In this document: positions 9,883 to 19,656 of the stretch, in pieces
Position numbering within the stretch: position 1 is the stretch's first letter
Layout of the letters: the number at the start of each line of letters is the position of its first letter
NCBI RefSeq assembly: GCF_017309955.1
Contig: NZ_CP021247.1
Location: 3,311,001 to 3,375,000 of the forward strand
Origin: Novosphingobium sp. KA1
GTDB lineage: Bacteria; Pseudomonadota; Alphaproteobacteria; Sphingomonadales; Sphingomonadaceae
Reading direction: 5' to 3'
Length of the DNA stretch: 64,000 bases
The notes under the pieces: generated by a model
Databases searched by the model: none
What the model was told of the DNA's origin: nothing
Seen by the model: the letters and a program-made list of their open reading frames with translations, nothing else
Made by a program: the position numbers and the translations under genes

Positions 9883-10700
9883 TGACCATGGACGACAGTA
9901 CCTCCGGCAGCGGACCGTTCGACATCATCGGCGACGTGCACGGCTGCGCCGACGAACTGGAAGAGTTGCTTGGCCAACTGGGTTACCGGCTCGAATGGAA
10001 CGGCAAGACCGTCACCGTCACGCCGCCGACCGGCCGCCGCGCGGTGTTTCTCGGCGATCTGGTCGACCGCGGACCGCGATCGCCGGACACCCTGCGCATC
10101 GCCCGTCACATGGTCGAGAACGACCACGCCCTCGCAGTCGTAGGGAACCATGACGACAAGCTCATGCGGCACCTCGCGGGACGGAATGTCACCATTTCCC
10201 ATGGCCTTGCAGAGACAATCGAACAACTCCGCGAAGAACCGCCGGAGTTCCTGGCCGGGATGCAGGCATGGCTCGGCACCCTGCCCAGCCACCACGTGCT
10301 CGACCACGGCAAGCTGATCGTGGCCCATGCCGGCTTCAAGGAAAGCCTGCTCGGCCGCACCGGCAAATCCGTCCGCGCCTTTTGCATGTATGGCGAGACG
10401 ACCGGCAAGATCGACGAATTCGGCCTGCCCGTTCGCGGCGACTGGGCCGCGGGTTACGCAGGCAAGGCCGTGGTCGTCTACGGACATACGCCGGTCCGCG
10501 AGGCTGAATGGGTGGGCCGGACGGTCTGCATCGACACCGGCTGTGTCTTCGGCGTCAAACTGACGGCGCTGCGTTATCCCGAACTGGAGCTGGTCTCGGT
10601 CCCGGCCCGGCGCATCCACTGCCCGCCGACCCGCCCCCTCAAGGCGCCTTCCGGGCGATCCAGCCCCGCTCCGCTTGCATTTCCGCCGAATTCGCATTAA
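9882..10700 (+). CDS. calcineurin-like metallophosphatase (PrpE/PP2A type)
   Basis: Cytosolic phosphoesterase of the serine/threonine phosphatase-like group that includes PrpE and the bacterial Pnkp phosphatase domain. The motifs are GDVHG (residues 18-22), GDLVDRG (58-64) and GNHD (88-91), followed by VAHAGF and YGHTPV. The set of bimetal ligands is complete. Start choices are GTG 9879, ATG 9882 and ATG 9888. I use 9882, which overlaps the upstream TGA by one base. The likely rplY promoter overlaps its 3' end. Diadenosine tetraphosphate or phosphoprotein substrates are possible, but the sequence does not decide. Confidence 0.8.
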   Translation: MTMDDSTSGSGPFDIIGDVHGCADELEELLGQLGYRLEWNGKTVTVTPPTGRRAVFLGDLVDRGPRSPDTLRIARHMVENDHALAVVGNHDDKLMRHLAGRNVTISHGLAETIEQLREEPPEFLAGMQAWLGTLPSHHVLDHGKLIVAHAGFKESLLGRTGKSVRAFCMYGETTGKIDEFGLPVRGDWAAGYAGKAVVVYGHTPVREAEWVGRTVCIDTGCVFGVKLTALRYPELELVSVPARRIHCPPTRPLKAPSGRSSPAPLAFPPNSH

Positions 10701-10703
10701 GGG
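10675..10703 (+). promoter_or_regulatory. candidate promoter for rplY
   Basis: TTGCAT, a 17-bp spacer and TAAGGG, placed over the stop codon of the phosphatase gene and about 100 bp upstream of rplY. The -10 is GC-rich, like the rpsD and carA candidates in this window. Confidence 0.4.
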
Positions 10704-10806
10704 CCCGCGCTTCCCGTCATGGTCATCCCTGGAGGCGTGGCGGGAACGGCGCAGGTCGATGAGCGATCCGCTGCCGATCTATATCCAGTTTTGAAAGGCA
10801 AGTCCC

Positions 10807-11418
10807 ATGAGCGATACGCTTAACCTGCCGGCCGAGACGCGCGAACGGGCTGGCAAGGGAGCCTCCCGTGCACTGCGTCGCGACGGCCGTGTTCCCGCTG
10901 TCATCTACGGTGGCAACGAAGAACCCATCGCGATCCACGTCGAGGAAAAGGAGCTGACCCGTCAGCTCATGACCGGCCACTTCTTCAACTCGATCGTCGA
11001 AGTCGAAGTTGGCGGCAAGAAGCTGCGCACGCAGCCCAAGGACGTTGCCTTCCACCCGGTCACCGACCGTCCGCTCCACGCCGACTTCCTGCGCCTTGGC
11101 GCCAACGCGACCGTGCACGTCAACGTGCCCGTCGTGTTCGCCAACGAAGAAGCCTCGCCGGGCCTCAAGCGCGGCGGCGTGCTGAACGTCGTTCGTCACG
11201 ACCTTGAACTGGTCTGCGATGCCGACAAGATCCCGCACGAGATCACCATCGACGTGACCGGCTTCGACGTGGGCGAATCGATCCACATCCACCACGTGAA
11301 GCTGCCTTCGGGCGTTGCTTCGGCGATCACCGACCGCGATTTCACCATCGCGACGATCGCTGCCCCTTCGGCTCTGAAGAGCTCGGAAGGCGACACGACC
11401 AAGACTGAAGCCGAGTAA
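10807..11418 (+). CDS. rplY: 50S ribosomal protein L25/general stress protein Ctc
   Basis: 5S rRNA-binding ribosomal protein, two-domain Ctc form of 203 aa. The N-terminal L25 domain has [20 protein letters not shown] and the beta C-terminal domain contains LRGGVLN-like and PSGVASAI segments. The start is an ATG shortly after an AAAGGCAAG sequence. It is followed by a strong terminator and then pth, the conserved rplY-pth-ychF order. A near copy of its start region (11 codons and a stop) lies 48 bp upstream, described in the findings. Confidence 0.95.
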   Translation: MSDTLNLPAETRERAGKGASRALRRDGRVPAVIYGGNEEPIAIHVEEKELTRQLMTGHFFNSIVEVEVGGKKLRTQPKDVAFHPVTDRPLHADFLRLGANATVHVNVPVVFANEEASPGLKRGGVLNVVRHDLELVCDADKIPHEITIDVTGFDVGESIHIHHVKLPSGVASAITDRDFTIATIAAPSALKSSEGDTTKTEAE

Positions 11419-11437
11419 TCGGACAGTCCTAGAGATT

Positions 11438-11486
11438 GGCCCCTTCCGCCCCGGCATGCCCGGCGCGCGGAAGGGGCCTTTCGCTT
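11438..11486 (+). terminator. intrinsic terminator after rplY
   Basis: Twelve-bp arms (GGCCCCTTCCGC at 11438-11449, GCGGAAGGGGCC at 11467-11478) followed by TTTCGCTTTTT. It separates rplY from pth, so pth transcription depends on read-through or an internal promoter. Confidence 0.75.
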
Positions 11487-11505
11487 TTTCGGGAACAGTA
11501 CAACC

Positions 11506-12075
11506 ATGCAGCTTTGGGTCGGCCTCGGTAATCCCGGACCGCAATATGCGATGAACCGCCACAACGTCGGCTTCATGGCGGTTGATGCGATTGCGGAAAT
11601 CCACCGCTTCGGCCCGGTCCAGAAGAAGTTCCAGGGCTGGCTGCAGGAAGGCCGCATCGGCACCCAGAAAGTGCTGCTGCTGAAGCCCGCCACCTTCATG
11701 AACGAGAGCGGCCGCGCCGTTGGCGAGGCGATGCGCTTCTACAAGCTGGCGATCACGGATCTCACCGTGTTCCATGACGAACTCGACCTCGCGCCCTTCA
11801 AGGTCAAGGTGAAGCAGGGCGGCGGCCATGCCGGCCACAACGGCCTGCGCTCGATCGACCAGCACCTCGGCCCCGATTTCCGCCGCGTGCGCCTCGGCAT
11901 CGGCCATCCCGGCCACAAGGACCGCGTCCACGGCTATGTGCTGGGCAACTACGCCAAGGCCGAGATGGATCCGCTGGCCGGCATGCTGGGCGCCGTTGCC
12001 GCCGAAGCCGACCGCCTTTCCGCCGGCGATGACGTGCGCTTCATGAACGATGTCGCGCTGCGCCAGCAGGACTGA
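11506..12075 (+). CDS. pth: peptidyl-tRNA hydrolase
   Basis: Releases tRNA from peptidyl-tRNAs that drop off ribosomes. The 189-aa protein shows the family signature: VGLGNPGPQYAMNRHNVGF at residues 5-23 with the catalytic His, KPATFMNESGRAV, HDELDL with the catalytic Asp region, and GGGHAGHNGLRSI. Cytosolic. Located between the rplY terminator and ychF. Confidence 0.97.
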   Translation: MQLWVGLGNPGPQYAMNRHNVGFMAVDAIAEIHRFGPVQKKFQGWLQEGRIGTQKVLLLKPATFMNESGRAVGEAMRFYKLAITDLTVFHDELDLAPFKVKVKQGGGHAGHNGLRSIDQHLGPDFRRVRLGIGHPGHKDRVHGYVLGNYAKAEMDPLAGMLGAVAAEADRLSAGDDVRFMNDVALRQQD

Positions 12076-12148
12076 GCCTGCAAGCTGGCTGGCCATTTAC
12101 CGCGACTGACGCTAAGGCGCGGCCAATCATTTCTTCCCGGAGTTACAC

Positions 12149-13249
12149 ATGGGTTTCCGTTGCGGAATCGTGGGCCTGCCGAATGTCGGCAAGTCGACCT
12201 TGTTCAATGCGCTCACCGAGACGCAGGCGGCGCAGGCGGCCAACTATCCGTTCTGCACGATCGAGCCCAACGTCGGCCAGGTCGGCGTGCCCGATCCGCG
12301 CCTCGACAAGCTGGCCGAGATCGCCGGTTCGGCCAAGATCATCCCGACGCAGCTTTCCTTCGTCGATATCGCCGGCCTCGTGCGGGGCGCATCCAAGGGT
12401 GAGGGCCTGGGCAACCAGTTCCTCGGCAACATCCGCGAAGTAGACGCCGTCGTCCACGTGCTGCGCTGCTTCGAGAACGACGACATCCAGCACGTCGACA
12501 ACAAGGTCGACCCCATCGCCGATGCCGAGACGGTCGAGACCGAACTGCTGCTCTCCGACCTCGAAAGCCTCGAAAAGCGCGTTCCCGCGGCGCAAAAGAA
12601 GGCCGCCCAGGGCGACAAGGAATCGAAGATCATCGCTTCGGTGCTCGGCCAGACGCTGGAACTGCTGCGCGACGGCAAGCCCGCGCGCCTGACCCAGCCC
12701 AAGGACGAGGACGAAGCCCGCGTCTTCGCGCAGGCCCAGCTTCTCACCGCCAAGCCGGTGCTCTACGCCTGCAACGTCGAGGAAGAAGCCGCCGCCGAGG
12801 GTAACGAATTCTCGGCCCGGGTGTTCGAGAAGGCCAAGGCCGAAGGCGCCACCGCCGTCATCGTGTCCGCCGCCATCGAATCGGAACTTGTCGGCATGGA
12901 GATCGAGGAACGCATGGTGTTCCTTGAAGAGATGGGTCTCCACGAGACCGGGCTCGCCCGCATCATCCGCGCCGGCTACGACCTGCTCGGCCTGCTGACC
13001 TTCTTCACCGTCGGCCCCAAGGAAGCTCGCGCCTGGACCGTGCACAAGGGCGCCAAGGCCCCCGAAGCCGCCGGCGAGATCCACTCGGACATGCAGCGCG
13101 GCTTCATCCGCGCCGAAACCATCGCCTTTGACGACTACGTCGCGCTCGGCGGCGAAACCGGCGCCAAGGAAGCCGGCAAGCTGCGTCAGGAAGGCAAGGA
13201 ATACCTGGTGCATGACGGCGACGTCATGCACTTCAAGTTCAACGTCTAA
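12149..13249 (+). CDS. ychF: redox-regulated ATPase/GTPase YchF
   Basis: Obg-family P-loop protein (OLA1 relative) that binds ribosomes and hydrolyses ATP. It represses antioxidant functions in E. coli. The P-loop GLPNVGKS is at residues 9-16, with FVDIAGLVRGASKGEGLGNQ as the G3/switch region. A coiled-coil helical domain follows, and a C-terminal TGS domain begins near LTFFTVGPKEARAW. Length 366 aa is standard. Confidence 0.96.
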   Translation: MGFRCGIVGLPNVGKSTLFNALTETQAAQAANYPFCTIEPNVGQVGVPDPRLDKLAEIAGSAKIIPTQLSFVDIAGLVRGASKGEGLGNQFLGNIREVDAVVHVLRCFENDDIQHVDNKVDPIADAETVETELLLSDLESLEKRVPAAQKKAAQGDKESKIIASVLGQTLELLRDGKPARLTQPKDEDEARVFAQAQLLTAKPVLYACNVEEEAAAEGNEFSARVFEKAKAEGATAVIVSAAIESELVGMEIEERMVFLEEMGLHETGLARIIRAGYDLLGLLTFFTVGPKEARAWTVHKGAKAPEAAGEIHSDMQRGFIRAETIAFDDYVALGGETGAKEAGKLRQEGKEYLVHDGDVMHFKFNV

Positions 13250-13355
13250 GAGTCTGCCTGGGGAATACCCGCACGGGCATTCCCGGTAGCGGCACCGGGC
13301 CGGTGCCGCGAAATTCGCTCTTCCGCGAATTACCAAACAAACTCTGACCATCTGA

Positions 13356-13384
13356 ACGGCGCGGAAAATCACTTTCCGCGCCGT
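13356..13384 (+). terminator. hairpin after ychF, probable weak terminator
   Basis: Perfect 12-bp arms ACGGCGCGGAAA/TTTCCGCGCCGT with a short loop, preceded at 13261-13286 by another GC-rich stem. The T-run after it is poor (TCTGG), so termination may be weak. Confidence 0.5.
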
Positions 13385-13425
13385 TCTGGCATAATTCTGC
13401 AAAGTCCCCCCGCCAAGCAGCCCCC

Positions 13426-14703
13426 ATGAAGCGATTTGCCCTTTCGCTGGCCCTTCTCGCCGCCAGCGCCGCCCCTCTTGCCGCCACCCCTGCCCAGTCC
13501 TCGCCGCCGACAACCACGGCACCCGACGAGACGCGCGCGCCGGTGACGATCCTCGTCTCGATCGACGGGTTCCGGGCGGACTATCTGGACCGCGGCATCA
13601 CCCCTCATCTCGACGCACTGGCCGCAAGCGGGATCAGCGCGGCGATGCGCCCCTCGTTCCCCAGCAAGACTTTCCCCAACCACTGGACGCTGGTGACCGG
13701 CAAAGTCCCGGATCATCACGGCATCGTCGCCAACCGCTTCGAGGACCCCGCGCGTCCGGGCGAAGTCTTCACCATGGCGAGCGACGATCCCTTCTGGTGG
13801 AACGGCGCCGAACCGATCTGGGTGACGGCGGAAAAGGCAGGCATCCGCACCGCCACGATGTTCTGGCCAGGCTCGAACGTCGCCTGGGGTGGCCGCCGCG
13901 TGAAGTCGTCGTGGACCGAGGATCAGGGCGGCACGCGTCCGTCCGACTGGCAGCAGTTCAACCAGGCGGTTTCCCCCGGCCAGCGGGTTTCGGCGGTGAT
14001 CGACTGGCTGCGCCGCCCCGCCGCCTCCCGCCCGAAGTTCGTGACCGTCTACTTCGACCAGGTCGATACCGCCGGGCACCGTTACGGCCCCGATGCCGAG
14101 CAGACCAATGCCGCGGTTGCCGATGCCGACCGCGACATCGGCATGTTGATCGAGGGCCTGCGCGCGCTTGGGCAACCGGCCAACCTCGTGGTCGTCGCCG
14201 ACCACGGCATGGCCGCCACTTCGAGCGAACGCACGATCGCGCTCGACCGACTCGCCAGCCCGAAGCTGTTCAAGCTGGGCGATGCCGGCCCCTTCGCGGC
14301 AATCACGCCGACCAGGGGCAAGGACGGCAAGCTCGCCGCAATCCTGCTGAAGCCCCATCCGCACATGCAGTGCTGGCGCCGGCAGGACATTCCGGCGCGC
14401 CTTCGCTACGGCACCAACGCCCGCATCGCGCCCTACTTCTGCCTGGCCGAGACCGGTTGGGAAATCGCCGCGACCACGCCCCGGACCGCCCGGAGCGGCG
14501 GCTCGCACGGCTACGACAATGCCGCGCCGGAAATGGCCGCGCTGTTCGTGGCCGCGGGACCGGCATTCAAGGCCTCCGGCAAACTGCCCGCGTTCGACAA
14601 TGTCGACGTCGCCCCCTTGCTGCGCGACCTTGTCGGGCTGCCGCAGGCCCCGGATGGCGACGGCAGCGATGCGCCGTTCCGCAGCGTGCTGACGGCGAAG
14701 TAG
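13426..14703 (+). CDS. secreted nucleotide pyrophosphatase/phosphodiesterase (NPP, alkaline phosphatase superfamily)
   Basis: Periplasmic phosphodiesterase of the NPP family, 425 aa, with a signal peptide ending near ATPA (about residue 23). The two-metal site is intact: D47 in SIDGFR, nucleophile T82 in SKTFPNHWTL, D211/H218 in DQVDTAGHRYGP, D259-H260 in ADHG, and a late His in GGSHGYDN. The bacterial Xanthomonas NPP hydrolyses nucleotides and the related Zymomonas phosphodiesterases act similarly. The exact substrate is not predictable. It stands alone between ychF and the convergent DUF2167 gene. Confidence 0.85.
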   Translation: MKRFALSLALLAASAAPLAATPAQSSPPTTTAPDETRAPVTILVSIDGFRADYLDRGITPHLDALAASGISAAMRPSFPSKTFPNHWTLVTGKVPDHHGIVANRFEDPARPGEVFTMASDDPFWWNGAEPIWVTAEKAGIRTATMFWPGSNVAWGGRRVKSSWTEDQGGTRPSDWQQFNQAVSPGQRVSAVIDWLRRPAASRPKFVTVYFDQVDTAGHRYGPDAEQTNAAVADADRDIGMLIEGLRALGQPANLVVVADHGMAATSSERTIALDRLASPKLFKLGDAGPFAAITPTRGKDGKLAAILLKPHPHMQCWRRQDIPARLRYGTNARIAPYFCLAETGWEIAATTPRTARSGGSHGYDNAAPEMAALFVAAGPAFKASGKLPAFDNVDVAPLLRDLVGLPQAPDGDGSDAPFRSVLTAK

Positions 14704-14731
14704 CAGCGCCGCTCCGCCGTCGAACCGGCCA

Positions 14732-15772
14732 TCAGGCGACCGGCGTTTCCGCGCGCTCGGGAGCGCCCGAGGCAGCCTCATCGGCACCGTCTTCGGCAGC
14801 TTCTTCGGCAGCTTCTTCGGCCGGAGCGGCGACCGGCTGTTGCTCCTCGAACGACGGATCGTCCTCCTCGGCCTTGCGGCGGCCGAACAGTCCGGCGATC
14901 TTGTTGCGCAGGACCGCAAACGCGGCGATCGCGGCAATCGCGATGGGCTTCAGGAACTTGAGCAGGATCGCCAGGATACCCAGCTTCTTGGCCGCGGCCA
15001 CGCCCACACCCGCCGCGATCAGCCCGCCGATACCGTATTCGGCGGTCTTGTCGGTGGACGAATCGTAGTCCTGATAGCGCGCGCCCTGATCGAAGGCGGC
15101 ATGGTCGGCAAAGGCCGTGGCCGCCTGCCGCACATCCGAAAGCTGGTCCATCGACGAGACCAGGTTGAGGCTCAGCACCCCGCGCCGGCCCAGCGTGCGG
15201 ACATCATAGTTCAGCGTATGGCTGGCCGCATCGCCAACGGCGATATCCTGCGCCCAGACCACCGAATGCGTGCCTGCGTCATAGGTCGGCTGCTCGGCCC
15301 AACCGGCGAGATGCATCGCCGGATAGCCTTCGGCCTTGCGCTTCTCGTTGTTCTCGTCCTCGCCCTCGCGCATCTGCGTGAGCAATTCGGCATAGTCGAC
15401 CTTGCCGGCATCGTCGTCGCTCACGAAGCCGGTCTCTTCATACGTCACCACCGCGCCCCAGGCATCGCTGAGCGGCGAGGCGCCGGCGGGCATGACCATG
15501 CCCAGCACCCGGTCGGCCGATTGCGACGGATTGCCCCAGATATCGACCAGGATCTTGCGCGCGTCTTCGGGGCCGTAAAAATCGTAGGCATCGCCAAGAT
15601 CGAGCGTCGCATGGGCCTCGGCGATGGCGATCTTGCCATGCCGGGGCTGCAGCGACTTGGCGGCGGCAACAACTGCTTCGGGAAGCTGCACCGGCGCGTC
15701 CGCCGCCCTGACCGGCACGCCGGCCGCAACAATCAGCGCCGCCGCCGCGACGCCAAGAAAACGTAACTTCAT
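14732..15772 (-). CDS. DUF2167 domain membrane-anchored protein
   Basis: A 346-aa exported protein of unknown function. It has an N-terminal signal sequence (to about residue 23, VRAAD). The long periplasmic DUF2167 domain has the typical LDLGDAYDFYGPEDARKIL and GVLSLNLVSSMDQL segments. One hydrophobic segment follows near residues 245-295 (IGGLIAAGVGVAAAKKLGIL onward). The tail is rich in Glu, Ala and Pro, with short EEAAEEAAE repeats in the cytoplasm-proximal end. Similar proteins occur in many proteobacteria without an assigned role. Confidence 0.75.
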   Translation of the reverse strand: MKLRFLGVAAAALIVAAGVPVRAADAPVQLPEAVVAAAKSLQPRHGKIAIAEAHATLDLGDAYDFYGPEDARKILVDIWGNPSQSADRVLGMVMPAGASPLSDAWGAVVTYEETGFVSDDDAGKVDYAELLTQMREGEDENNEKRKAEGYPAMHLAGWAEQPTYDAGTHSVVWAQDIAVGDAASHTLNYDVRTLGRRGVLSLNLVSSMDQLSDVRQAATAFADHAAFDQGARYQDYDSSTDKTAEYGIGGLIAAGVGVAAAKKLGILAILLKFLKPIAIAAIAAFAVLRNKIAGLFGRRKAEEDDPSFEEQQPVAAPAEEAAEEAAEDGADEAASGAPERAETPVA

Positions 15773-15834
15773 GAAATCCCCCGTTCAATGACCGGACATA
15801 ATGCCGATGCCGCGGAACGGGTCAAGCGTGCCGG

Positions 15835-16365
15835 TCAGGCGGCCGGGGTCGCCTCGCCGGGCGCTGCCGCGTCGCCCCGGCAGCGCATCTCGCCGTCCGC
15901 GCGGAAGGCCACACGCTCCTGCGCATCGTGCAGGATCAGCCGGGCAGGCCAGTGCGTGGTATCCGATCCCCCGGCACGGTCCGGCAGGCTGACCAGATCC
16001 ACCCACGTCGAGAGACCGACATAAGTTGTCCGCGCATCCCCCGGTAATTGCGCGCTTTCCAGCTTGGCGGCGTAACGCTTGAGGTCACCCTCGATCCGCA
16101 TGAACCCTTCCTCGGCATTGCCGATGAAGATCGGGTCGGCCTCGCCCTGTCTGACGAACCGGCAGCCCGGCTTGTCGAGACCGTAACGCTCGACATCGAT
16201 GCGGGTGATCGGCCTGGGCAGGATCGGGCGGAACGGCTCCTTGCTCATCCGCTCGACCATGGCGATGTCATGGGCATCCTCGGCTCTCTGGCGGGCCGGA
16301 TCCTCCTTGCCGCAAGCCGAGAGAGCACCCAAAGCCGCCAAGGCAAGTACCGCAGATCGCATCAT
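15835..16365 (-). CDS. hypothetical lipoprotein coupled to mutL
   Basis: A 176-aa protein with a lipoprotein signal peptide (ALGALSAC, Cys18). The mature part has no domain I recognise. It contains CRFVRQGEADPIFIGNAEEG and a C-terminal CRGDAAAPGE. Its ATG overlaps the mutL stop codon (ATGA), so it is translationally coupled to mutL although an envelope role seems unrelated to mismatch repair. Such coupling is common among sphingomonads only by my recollection, so the functional link is open. Confidence 0.7.
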   Translation of the reverse strand: MMRSAVLALAALGALSACGKEDPARQRAEDAHDIAMVERMSKEPFRPILPRPITRIDVERYGLDKPGCRFVRQGEADPIFIGNAEEGFMRIEGDLKRYAAKLESAQLPGDARTTYVGLSTWVDLVSLPDRAGGSDTTHWPARLILHDAQERVAFRADGEMRCRGDAAAPGEATPAA

Positions 16366-18203
16366 TTTCGTCCGAACAGCTTCTCGATATCCTGATGTGC
16401 GAGTTTAACCCACGTAGGGCGGCCATGGTTGCATTGGCCCGAACGCGGCGTGCGTTCCATTTCGCGCAGCAGCGCGTTCATCTCGGCGACCGAAAGGGCG
16501 CGCCCTGCCCGTACCGAGCCGTGGCAGGCCATCGTCGCCAGCACCAGATCGAGCTTTTCACCCAGCAGCAGGGCATCGCCGTTCTTGGCGAGATCGTCGG
16601 CCACGTCCTGCACCAGCGCATGGACGTTGCTCTTGCCCAGCACCGAGGGAACCGCCCGCACCAGCATCGCGCAAGGCCCGAAGCGTTCGAGCGCAAGGCC
16701 GAACTTCGCAAGGTCCGCGATCTTGTCTTCCAGCGCGTCGCAGGCGGCTTCTTCCAGTTCGACCACTTCGGGCAGGAGCAGCGCCTGACTGCGCGCCATC
16801 GCGTCCTCGGCCCCGGCGGCCTTCAGCCGTTCAAGGACAAGGCGCTCGTGCGCGGCGTGCTGGTCGACGATCACGAGGCCGTCCTGCGCCTCGGCAACGA
16901 TGTACGTGCTCGCCACCTGCCCGCGCGCGACGCCCAGCGGGTAGCCGATTTCCTGCTGCGGCTCCTCGGGTACCATTTCGGCGCGGCCCGAAGGTTCGGC
17001 CATGACCTGCGCCTCGTAGGAACGCCAGGCCGCGCCGGCCTCGGCCACGCGCGGGTCTGCCGGGCGCGCGCCCGGAGAGGAATATTGCGGACCGGGGGAA
17101 TATTGCCGCGCGAACAGCGAGCCCAGTGCCGGAGCGGGTTCGGGCGCGCGCGGGGCCAGCGGCTCGACCTGCCACATGTTCATCGCGGAGGCCTGCGGCG
17201 GCTGCGCGCTCTTCTGGCCCGACGATTCGAGCGCGTGGCGCAAGGCGCCGACAAGGAAGCCGCGAATGAACGCCGGGTCGCGGAACCGCACTTCGGTCTT
17301 GGCCGGATGGACGTTGACGTCGACTTCCTCGGGCGGAAGTTCGAGGAACAGCGCCAGCACCGCGTGCCGGTCGCGCGCCAGCATGTCCGCGTAGGCGCCG
17401 CGCACCGCGCCGACCAGCAGGCGGTCCTTCACCGGGCGCCCGTTGACGAACAGGTACTGGTGATCGGCAACGCCGCGGTTGTAGGTCGGCAGGCCGGCAA
17501 CCCCGGTCAGCCGCGCCGTCCCGCGCTCGGCATCGATCAGCACGCCGTCGTCGGCGAGTTCGCGCGCGACGAGGCGGGCGACTCGCGAGGCCAGTTCCTC
17601 GCGCGGCTGTACCGCCAGCACCCGGCGCCCCTCATGCTCCAGCACGAAGCCGATATCGGGCCGCGCCATCGCGAGGCGGCGCACGACATCCTGGCAGGCG
17701 GCATATTCGGAGCGGGCCGAGCGCAGGAACTTGCGCCGCGCAGGCACTTTGCCGAACAGGTCCTCGACCCGGATGCGCGTGCCCGGCGGCAGCGCGGCGG
17801 GCGAATCGATTACCACCTGCCCGTGATCGACCACCCGCTTCCAGCCTTCGACCGAATCGTGCGGGCGGCTTTCGATGGTCAGCCGGGCAACCGAGCCGAT
17901 CGAGGGCAGCGCCTCGCCCCGGAACCCCAGCGTGGTCACCAGTTCGATCGCCTCGTCGGGCAGCTTCGAGGTGGCATGGCGCTCCAACGCCAGCGCGATC
18001 TCGTCGGGGCGCATGCCGCAGCCGTCGTCGGTCACCTCGATGAGGTCGAGACCGCCCGAGGCGAGCCGCACGGTGATCTCGGTCGATCCCGCGTCGATGG
18101 CATTCTCGACCAGTTCCTTGAGCGCCGCCGCGGGCCGCTCGACCACTTCGCCCGCGGCGATGCGGTTGACGAGATGCTCGGGAAGACGGCGGATCGTGGG
18201 CAT
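16362..18203 (-). CDS. mutL: DNA mismatch repair protein MutL (endonuclease type)
   Basis: Couples MutS mismatch recognition to strand excision. The 613-aa protein has the GHKL ATPase (E30, N34, DDGCGM at 59-64, GFRGEALPSIGSVA). After a Pro-rich linker (about residues 320-400) comes the C-terminal endonuclease domain with DQHAAHERLVLE, fitting DQHA-x2-E-x4-E near residue 445, plus ACHGSVRAG and QCNHGRP metal-site motifs. This is the MutH-independent type, so the strand is nicked by MutL itself. The third motif has Asn where CPHGRP is usual. Confidence 0.95.
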   Translation of the reverse strand: MPTIRRLPEHLVNRIAAGEVVERPAAALKELVENAIDAGSTEITVRLASGGLDLIEVTDDGCGMRPDEIALALERHATSKLPDEAIELVTTLGFRGEALPSIGSVARLTIESRPHDSVEGWKRVVDHGQVVIDSPAALPPGTRIRVEDLFGKVPARRKFLRSARSEYAACQDVVRRLAMARPDIGFVLEHEGRRVLAVQPREELASRVARLVARELADDGVLIDAERGTARLTGVAGLPTYNRGVADHQYLFVNGRPVKDRLLVGAVRGAYADMLARDRHAVLALFLELPPEEVDVNVHPAKTEVRFRDPAFIRGFLVGALRHALESSGQKSAQPPQASAMNMWQVEPLAPRAPEPAPALGSLFARQYSPGPQYSSPGARPADPRVAEAGAAWRSYEAQVMAEPSGRAEMVPEEPQQEIGYPLGVARGQVASTYIVAEAQDGLVIVDQHAAHERLVLERLKAAGAEDAMARSQALLLPEVVELEEAACDALEDKIADLAKFGLALERFGPCAMLVRAVPSVLGKSNVHALVQDVADDLAKNGDALLLGEKLDLVLATMACHGSVRAGRALSVAEMNALLREMERTPRSGQCNHGRPTWVKLAHQDIEKLFGRK

Positions 18204-18382
18204 TTTCAGGTCTCTGGTTCGGCCCCTTGCGGCGGGGCTAGGTGGCGCCGGGAGGCGCGCTGGTCATCGCGGCTTCTACCGGGGGAAAGCCGCATTCACG
18301 AACTGTTCCCATCCCTAGCGACGAAGCGCGAGGAATTCGAGACGGACCCCCGTGGATTCCCCCCGGAAAATGACACAAAATT

Positions 18383-19537
<1,155 letters not shown>

Positions 19538-19546
19538 GCGTTCGCG

Positions 19547-19585
19547 CGGGCGGCGCGGCCATGAGGCACGCGCCGCCCGTTTTCT
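19547..19585 (+). terminator. intrinsic terminator between mreB and mreC
   Basis: Eleven-bp perfect arms CGGGCGGCGCG/CGCGCCGCCCG followed by TTTTCT, starting 10 bp after the mreB stop. It would lower mreC-rodA expression relative to mreB. Confidence 0.7.
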
Positions 19586-19656
19586 ATTCCGGCACCAGGT
19601 TGCCGGCTGAGTAATCCCGGCGGACCGTCCGCCCTTGTTTCAGGAGTGCATGGCGC

